From Pigoraptor vietnamica (lineage: Eukaryota; Opisthokonta; Filasterea): DNA of 12,742 bases. Positions 7,800 through 12,742 of this stretch are shown piece by piece. Below the pieces are notes generated by a model that had not been told where the DNA came from, did not search any database, and worked only from the letters and a program-made list of their open reading frames with translations. Location of the stretch: assembly GCA_943704525.1 (NCBI GenBank), contig CALSCQ010000920.1, positions 1 to 12,742 on the forward strand, in the 5' to 3' direction. Position numbers and translations under genes: made by a program. Every line of letters begins with the position of its first letter. The stretch's first letter is position 1.

Positions 7800-9020
7800 A
7801 TGAAGTACAACGCGAACGTGAGCTCGTCCCGCCGCAAGTCGCGCCTCGCGCACTTTGCCGCCCCTTCGAACGTGCGCCGTGTCATCATGAGCGCGCCCCT
7901 CTCGAAGGTCCGTCCACGCAGAGATGCGCACTGTGAGGGGTTGTGAACTATGGGAAACGAATGCCGTTGACCCGTGATTCTATGCATGCCGTCGTTTATG
8001 ATGGGAGATTTGGGGGGTGAATTTGCGGGTTTCCGGGCGCTCGTTTCTGACGGCCATTATCGCGTCTCATAATGCGTGCCCTTCTGTCCGCTGTACGAAA
8101 GCGTGTTTGCTGGTGTATTATTGGAAGAGTCCGATTGGCCCGCGGCATTCGTTAGGCTTTGCATCGCTCCTGCGCCAAATCTGCAATGGCATCCCGCCCT
8201 ATGAGTTTTTGTCCAAATTAATAGAACGTCCTCTCATTTTTTGTGCGTTTTCTTCGCGTTTTCCAAATTCAGGACCTCCGGGGCAAGCACAACGTGCGCT
8301 CGATCCCCATCCGCAAGGACGATGAGGTCACGGTGACGCGCGGGAAGAACAAGGGCCAGCAGGGCAAGGTTGTGCAGGTCTACCGCAAGAAGTGGGTCAT
8401 CCACATCGAGCGCCTCGCCCGCGAGAAGGTGCGTTGCGGACAGGTTGAAAGATTCTTGCTGGTCGTTGCCCGTCTTCTCTCCATTTCTTCTTCTCTCCAT
8501 TTCTTCTTCTCTCCATTTCTCCCGTGGACCTGTGTTGTCCCGATTTCCCTGTTACGCTGTCTCGTCACTGTTTGTGCGGCGGTGCCTCGCCAAATGTGCA
8601 TGTCGTTTTCCCCCATGTTCTTTTATTTGTGACGCATGTGTATGGGACACCGTTTGACATCCGCCGTTGGGCGTTATTGTGGTTCGCTTGCACCTTCTGA
8701 CGCATCCACGGCCTCCGATCGCCCTATACACATTTTCCTCGTGTTTTGTTCTTCATGTCCTCACACGCCATCTTCCCCGTTGTTCTCGTCACTCAATTCC
8801 CATGCCCTCTTACTTGTCTTTCACCCGTAATTGACCTCACGCCGCTCCCCAGGCCAACGGCACGACGGTGAGCATCGGCATCCACCCGTCGAAGGTGGAG
8901 ATCACGAAGCTCAAGCTCGACAAGGACCGCCGCTCGATCCTCGAGCGCAAGAACCGCTCTAAGCTCTCGGACAAGGGCAAGGGCAAGCACACGGAGGCCT
9001 CCGTCGCCATGGTCGAATAG
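7800..9020 (+). CDS. RPL26: 60S ribosomal protein L26 (uL24 family), three exons
   Basis: This is a structural protein of the large cytosolic ribosomal subunit, sited near the exit tunnel. Exons 7800-7907, 8273-8428 and 8853-9020 join in phase 0 at both junctions, giving 143 residues (human is 145) and ending in TAG. Hallmarks are [20 protein letters not shown], the IMSAPLSK end of exon 1, [13 protein letters not shown], the KOW-type core [40 protein letters not shown], and the [14 protein letters not shown] helix. Overall it is intermediate between the plant, fungal and animal forms. The start is the only ATG before the conserved N-terminus. Its introns (365 and 424 bp) are long for this window. 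Upstream, a CT tract and a pyrimidine-rich leader fit a ribosomal protein promoter. It is convergent with GLTP. Confidence 0.98.
7908..8272 (+). other. RPL26 intron 1 (365 bp)
   Basis: The donor is GTCCGT and the acceptor is AATTCAG. There is no microsatellite, unlike many other introns here. A short inverted repeat, GCCGTC (7988-7993) with GACGGC (8049-8054), encloses about 55 bases. I found no convincing snoRNA. Confidence 0.75.
8429..8852 (+). other. RPL26 intron 2 (424 bp) with a 16-bp pyrimidine repeat
   Basis: The donor is GTGCGT and the acceptor is CCCCAG. About three 16-bp copies of a TTCTTCTCTCCATT-type unit sit at 8472-8520 (CCATTT at 8481, 8497 and 8513). The rest is T- and C-rich single-copy sequence with no gene that I can see. 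Confidence 0.75.
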
Positions 9021-9377
9021 GCGCCCCGCGTCGCGACGGGCGGTGCGGGCACACGCCGTGCCGCCAGAGTTCACTCAATTATATGAGCCGTTGTCAAGCC
9101 CTGCATGCACGGAGTTGGCTCGTGTCTGTTGTGTTCGCACGATATCGCACGGTCCGTGTCTGAGTGTGGGATAGCGACTGAGCGTTGCTTGCTTTGGCAG
9201 TGGGCTTGAGGGGATGCGTGTTCTCGTGGCTTGACAGCAGCTGTTATTGTGCCTTCACCGACTTTTGCAAGGTATCGTCACGCTAGCACACGGTGAAAGC
9301 CAGCGTCCCCTTCCACGATAGCCGAACGATGCATGGAACCGGCCACGTTGTGACAATGTGTATTCGAGCGCACGCAC
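9021..9377. other. Convergent 3' region between RPL26 and GLTP genes
   Basis: These 357 bp hold both 3' UTRs. Directly after the RPL26 stop there is a GC-rich inverted repeat (CGCCC at 9022-9026 and GGGCG at 9038-9042, around the palindrome CGTCGCGACG) that could fold into a short hairpin. No canonical AATAAA is visible on either strand. No further gene is seen. Confidence 0.6.
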
Positions 9378-10667
9378 TCAGGCCTTGGCGTCCGAGTCGA
9401 GCTTCTTTTCCTTGTAGTACTTGATGAGAATGTCGAGGTTCTTTCCGAGGGCATCCACAAACTCCTGCATCTCCTTCTTCACGGTCGCCTCGTCCGCCAC
9501 GCCCTTGCCGAGGGCCTTGAAGAACTCATCGCGCGCAGGGACGGCCTTCATCGCGAGCTGTGTGTGCGGACAGTGCGTCAATGCGATAAGCAACACGTGA
9601 CAAGCAATATCTGACGATGGCGTAAACCGAAGGCGACGGCCGTCCAAAACAACAGCGCTAAACTCGTAAGGGTCCCTTTGACATGGTCTGCTGACTGTGA
9701 GTCTCGAACCAACGACTCCAACGAAACGTGCACGGCTGGAACAGCAGCCTACCGAAAAGATGCCCTTGACGAGGAAGCCGTGGTACTGCTTGAGGGACGA
9801 CTCGTACGCGGCCGTGGCGCACTTGGCAAGATCGGGCTCACCGGCAAGCACGTTCTTCAGGAAGTGGTAGATGAACTCCAAGGCACTGTCGAAGAAAGAT
9901 AAATTAAAAAGGCAACAGCTTATCAACATATGAACAAGCGGCTTACAAACGCACAGTCGGCAGCGTGAAAAGAAGCACGACGAAAGGGCGTGCGGCAATG
10001 GAAGATGCGACCATGACGAAAGGGAGTGCTGCCATTGCGCGGGTGGGCGGCTCACCGCTTGAGCCACAGGAGGCCGACGGTGCACGACTTGCTGTCCGCC
10101 TGCTTCTTGGCGGCAATCTCGTCCTCGACAATCTTCTGCACGAGCGAAAACTTGGCCTTGTCCGTGTCGTAGCGCTGTTGAAGACGCTGCGGAGAGAATG
10201 AAAGGTATGCTTACCAAAGTGCAAACAGCGTACGAGCGCCTATTCTTACGTCGCTCATTCTTTTGGTCGGCGTAAACTTCGTGCTCGCACCACCACCGTA
10301 CACTCGCTCAGCGACGCACATTCGCTCAAGAAGAACTCATGCACGCAAGGAATGCGGGCATGCCAAAACGCACCGTCACGTTGCCGTTGATATCCGACTT
10401 CACGGGGGCGAATGCGGTCGACCCAAGCACATCTGCACGACAAAGGGATTAACAGTCCGCTCTCCACGCCGCCGAGAAGATGCCCTAACTCACTGAGCCA
10501 CACAAGAACTCCGCCAGCTGTGGCCCGTTTTCAATGCCAAACAGAAACGCACCGAAGAAAGGGATGATTTCGGCGCACGCGCGGAGAAATTTCTCCGTGG
10601 CAATGTTTCCGTCGGCGTCGATGGGCACGTCGGCAAACTTGTTGGGGACCGTCGCGAAGAACGACAT
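9378..10667 (-). CDS. GLTP: Glycolipid transfer protein, five exons
   Basis: This is a cytosolic all-helical protein that binds one glycosphingolipid and moves it between membranes. Exons on the minus strand: 10667-10553, 10432-10374, 10186-10056, 9885-9753 and 9557-9378. They give 205 residues (human GLTP is 209), ending in TGA. Family landmarks follow the human order: FLRACAEIIPFFDVLGSTAF, VKSDINGNVTRLQQRY, TVGLLWLKRALEFIYHFL, YHGFLVKGIF and a C-terminal helix ending KYYKEKKLDSDAKA. Residues matching the human sugar-headgroup site are Asp52, Asn56, Trp99 and His137. The Lys55 position is Arg59, a conservative change. The start is an ATG upstream of the first conserved helix. I favour GLTP over the ceramide-1-phosphate (CPTP/ACD11) branch because of the WLKR motif and the length, but I could not build a tree. 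It is divergent from the F-BAR gene. Confidence 0.95.
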
Positions 10668-11258
10668 TTTCGCAGAGACAACCGCGCGGCAAACGAGAGA
10701 GAAGAGAAAAAAGTACAGAGTCGCAAAGAGAGCGGTCTGCAATGTGAGATGTAATCTCGGTCGACCACAATGGTGCGGTCACCGGCTGTTTACTGGCAAC
10801 CGCACCCCGGATTCGATAGAAGATCTTGGCGTCGATGGACCCTCTTCTCAGGCCCACAGTGTACGGACCCAAAGGGATCACATCCGAAGGGCGGCTCCCA
10901 CCCCGGATTAATATCCAACAGTCTGAATGTACGCACCCTCCGTTTGTATGAATTTCTATAGGGCGGGGGAGGTCTATTTGGCCCGATTCGGGCAATGTTC
11001 CAAACCGGGGCTATCGTGGTTCGATGTCTCCGTGCAGCCGTTGGTGTGTGCGTGCGTATTGCGCGTATGCACACACGTCGCTCACTCACTCTCTGTATCG
11101 TCACGCTATATGTTGAAGTCATTGCTCCGTCGTGTTTTACACTGCGCATTTTTCCACACATCCAACAACTTCCGTGTCGCTGTCGCCACATCGCGAACAC
11201 AGTTCTGAGCATTCGCACCGCTTCCCGCAAGGGACGCGCGTGATCCGCCTCACTGAAA
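10668..11258. promoter_or_regulatory. Divergent intergenic region between GLTP and F-BAR genes
   Basis: These 591 bp separate two start codons, so a bidirectional promoter is inferred. They contain an 8-bp perfect inverted repeat (GGTGCGGT 10772-10779, ACCGCACC 10799-10806), CACCCCGGATT twice (10803-10813 and 10899-10909), GCCCGATTCGGGC (10981-10993), and GTATCGTCACGCTA (11095-11108), which also occurs at 9272-9285. No TATA box is evident and I recognise no gene here. Confidence 0.5.
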
Positions 11259-12147
11259 ATGGCGACATTCGCGACGGCGTTTACGGTGGGTACGCATGTG
11301 CGTGTGTCGACCTCTATGGCTGCTCCTGGCGGGTCATTGTTTCTATGCCTGTCCCCCCCTAGCCCTCACTTCCTCCATCTATGTGCCCGTGCTTTGCGCA
11401 GTCGTCGTTTGACAAGGTCGCCAAGTTCACGGACGTCGGCATCACTCAGTCGCGCGAAGTGGAGCAGTTCATTAAGAAGAGGCAGGCGATCGAGCTCGAG
11501 TATGCAAAGCAACTTTGTGGGTCGCGCACACTCGCCACACGCACACTCACACGCACTCGCTGGCGCGCGAACGGGAAGCGATTCATGTGTGGTGTGGCTT
11601 GTGTTCGCGGCACCAGGCCGTGCTGATGTCGAGGGAGTCCGCTCTCTTTTGCATCCACTTGCGTTCCCTTGCGAGGTCTGATCTCACCCCCCTCCGTGTG
11701 TCTTCGCACCAGCCAAACTCGTCGCCACCACGAAGGACACTGTTCCCGCGGCCAGGCAGGTGTCCCTCCTCGACGGTTCGCGGAGACCCTCTGCCGCCGA
11801 AATGTTCGGGTGGGTTGCAAACTGTTATGCTGTGTTCGTCATTGCCCTTGCGTCATGCCTGCGGCGGTCCGTTCGTATTAGGATCGTATGCCCATACCAC
11901 TTTTTTGTATCGCGCAATCTCTTCTGCCATGCTCTTCTTTGCTCTTGCGTCCTGTCTGCGTCGGTTCGTAGTGTTGACGCGTGCGTGCTTGATGCGCAGG
12001 TCGATCACTGGCACGTGGTACAACATGCTGGAAGCCGCACAGCTCGAGGCCGCAAGCCACGTGAGTGCATTTAGCACGTGTTGCTGTGATGAGTCAATGC
12101 GGTACATATGGGAATGTGCGGGTACGAGTTTCTGTGTGTGTGTGTGT

Positions 12148-12200
<53 letters not shown>

Positions 12201-12686
12201 ATGTGTGTTGTATGTGGGTATACATTGCATGAGCGCGAGTGCGTGTGGTGTCTCCCATCGCGTGGGCATTCACACGGCGCACAATACCGCCTTGAAGGAG
12301 TCGTACGCCAACAAAATTGGCAAGATGATCATGGAGCCGCTGCACTCGCGCACCAAGGAGCTTGACCTTCAGCGGAAGCAGGTGTGTGGGCATGAGCTGT
12401 GCGTTGCGATTGCACGCGACGCGTGGCACCGCGTGTGTAGATGCCTTTCGTGTGTGAGGGTGCACTCTCTCGTTCTCTGAAGTACAGAACGCTTACCCAA
12501 TGACTTTGTCGTCGCTCCTCACCGATGCATTATTGTGCCGGCACAAGTTTTTTCTTGTTGATTTTACTCTCTCTTCAATTCTCCCTGCTCGGGCTTGCCC
12601 TGACTCTCGCGTGACGGGCGCAGCTTGTTGCCGACGGACAGAAGCTGCTGAAGGACCTGCAGGAAGCCTACACCGCGCTGAAAAAG
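11259..12686 (+). CDS. F-BAR (FCH) domain protein, 5' part, six exons
   Basis: F-BAR proteins bind phosphoinositide membranes as curved dimers and shape endocytic or cytokinetic membranes, often with actin regulators. Exons: 11259-11285, 11402-11516, 11713-11809, 12000-12060, about 12286-12381, and 12624-12686. They give 153 residues before the window ends in an intron. The FCH helix is SSFDKVAKFTDVGITQSREV, then KKRQAIELEYAKQLSKLV. Helix 2 begins GTWYNMLEAAQLEAASH and continues as TALKESYANKIGKMIMEPL. Conserved Trp and His are 14 residues apart, as I recall for FCHO2. The RKQLVADGQKLLKDL stretch continues the coiled-coil arm. The junction of exons 4 and 5 has no AG acceptor. The C-terminal domains that would name the subfamily are missing, so no symbol is given. 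The first exon (nine codons) is the least certain. Confidence 0.85.
12061..12285 (+). other. F-BAR intron 4: strong donor, no AG acceptor, open in frame
   Basis: The donor is CAC|GTGAGT. Protein alignment places the resumption of coding at ACC GCC TTG (12286), but the preceding bases are CGCACAAT, not AG. The 225 bases are a multiple of three and contain no stop in the F-BAR frame, so retention would add 75 residues, many of them Cys-Val repeats from the GT tract. This is either a non-canonical acceptor or a sequence error. Confidence 0.6.
12132..12208. repeat. (GT)n microsatellite in F-BAR intron 4
   Basis: TG/GT repeats run from 12132 with one GG interruption at 12148-12149, then alternate unbroken to 12208. 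The copy number of such a tract is prone to slippage and misassembly. Confidence 0.95.
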
Positions 12687-12699
12687 GTGAGATACTTGG

Positions 12700-12742
12700 A
12701 GGAAAAAAAGAAAAAGGGGGGTGGGGGGGGGGGGGGGGGGGG
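12700..12742. repeat. A-run then G-run at the right end
   Basis: An A-rich stretch passes into a near-pure G homopolymer, with one T, at the last base. It lies just inside F-BAR intron 6. Confidence 0.9.

Noticed and set aside
7983-8060. Possible box C/D snoRNA in RPL26 intron 1 (ATGATGG, CTGA, closing stem GCCGTC/GACGGC)
   Set aside because: Box C departs from the consensus, the stem overlaps box D and is set away from box C, and no C'/D' pair or clear guide segment is visible.
3362-9020. Functional link between PARP16 and ribosomal protein L26 as a local system
   Set aside because: Human PARP16 is reported to modify ribosomal proteins, but linkage of two housekeeping genes with FBXO3 in between is no evidence of a shared pathway.
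9688-9752. tRNA-like B-box (GGTTCGAGAC on the minus strand) with a partly matching acceptor stem in GLTP intron 4
   Set aside because: The possible gene is only about 60 bases, the T-arm stem has mismatches, and no D-arm or anticodon arm can be folded. It is probably a chance match.
11515-12480. Long plus-strand open frame across the F-BAR exons and introns
   Set aside because: Its first half is out of frame with exon 3, and most of the rest is intron and GT repeat. Only the 12000-12381 part coincides with F-BAR coding.

Overview
This is an intron-rich, GC-rich stretch of eukaryotic nuclear DNA. Six protein genes can be reconstructed across GT-AG introns, using the standard genetic code with TGA and TAG stops. 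The proteins resemble orthologues found across animals, amoebae and other free-living protists. The compact spacing, short introns and abundant (CA/GT)n tracts suggest a single-celled eukaryote, but I cannot place it more precisely. Nothing bacterial, viral or organellar is visible.

Layout, left to right: (1) minus strand, 5' part of the TFIIF alpha subunit (RAP74, GTF2F1), nine exons from 3087 down to 170, 3' end missing. Its seventh intron carries a 92-bp minisatellite, and its first intron carries a 95-bp alternating purine-pyrimidine tract. (2) Plus strand, a complete PARP16-type, tail-anchored mono-ADP-ribosyltransferase, five exons, 3362-5520. (3) Minus strand, a complete FBXO3-type protein (F-box + SUKH/Knr4 + ApaG), four exons, 7390 down to 5720. 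(4) Plus strand, complete ribosomal protein L26 (eL26/uL24 family), three exons, 7800-9020. (5) Minus strand, a complete glycolipid transfer protein, five exons, 10667 down to 9378. (6) Plus strand, the 5' part of an F-BAR (FCH) domain protein, six exons from 11259, cut off by the right end.

The six genes alternate strictly in strand: three divergent pairs share intergenic regions of 274, 409 and 591 bp, and two convergent pairs are separated by 199 and 357 bp. They act in separate housekeeping processes (transcription initiation, ER ADP-ribosylation, ubiquitin ligation, translation, lipid transfer, membrane curvature). I see no sign that they form a dedicated system.

The items most worth a second look are: an F-BAR intron with no canonical acceptor that is open in frame throughout; the higher-order minisatellite in the TFIIF gene; the donor-site consensus (G at +3 and +5, almost anything at +4); motifs shared between divergent promoters; a compositionally distinct block between GLTP and the F-BAR gene; and G-runs at both window ends.
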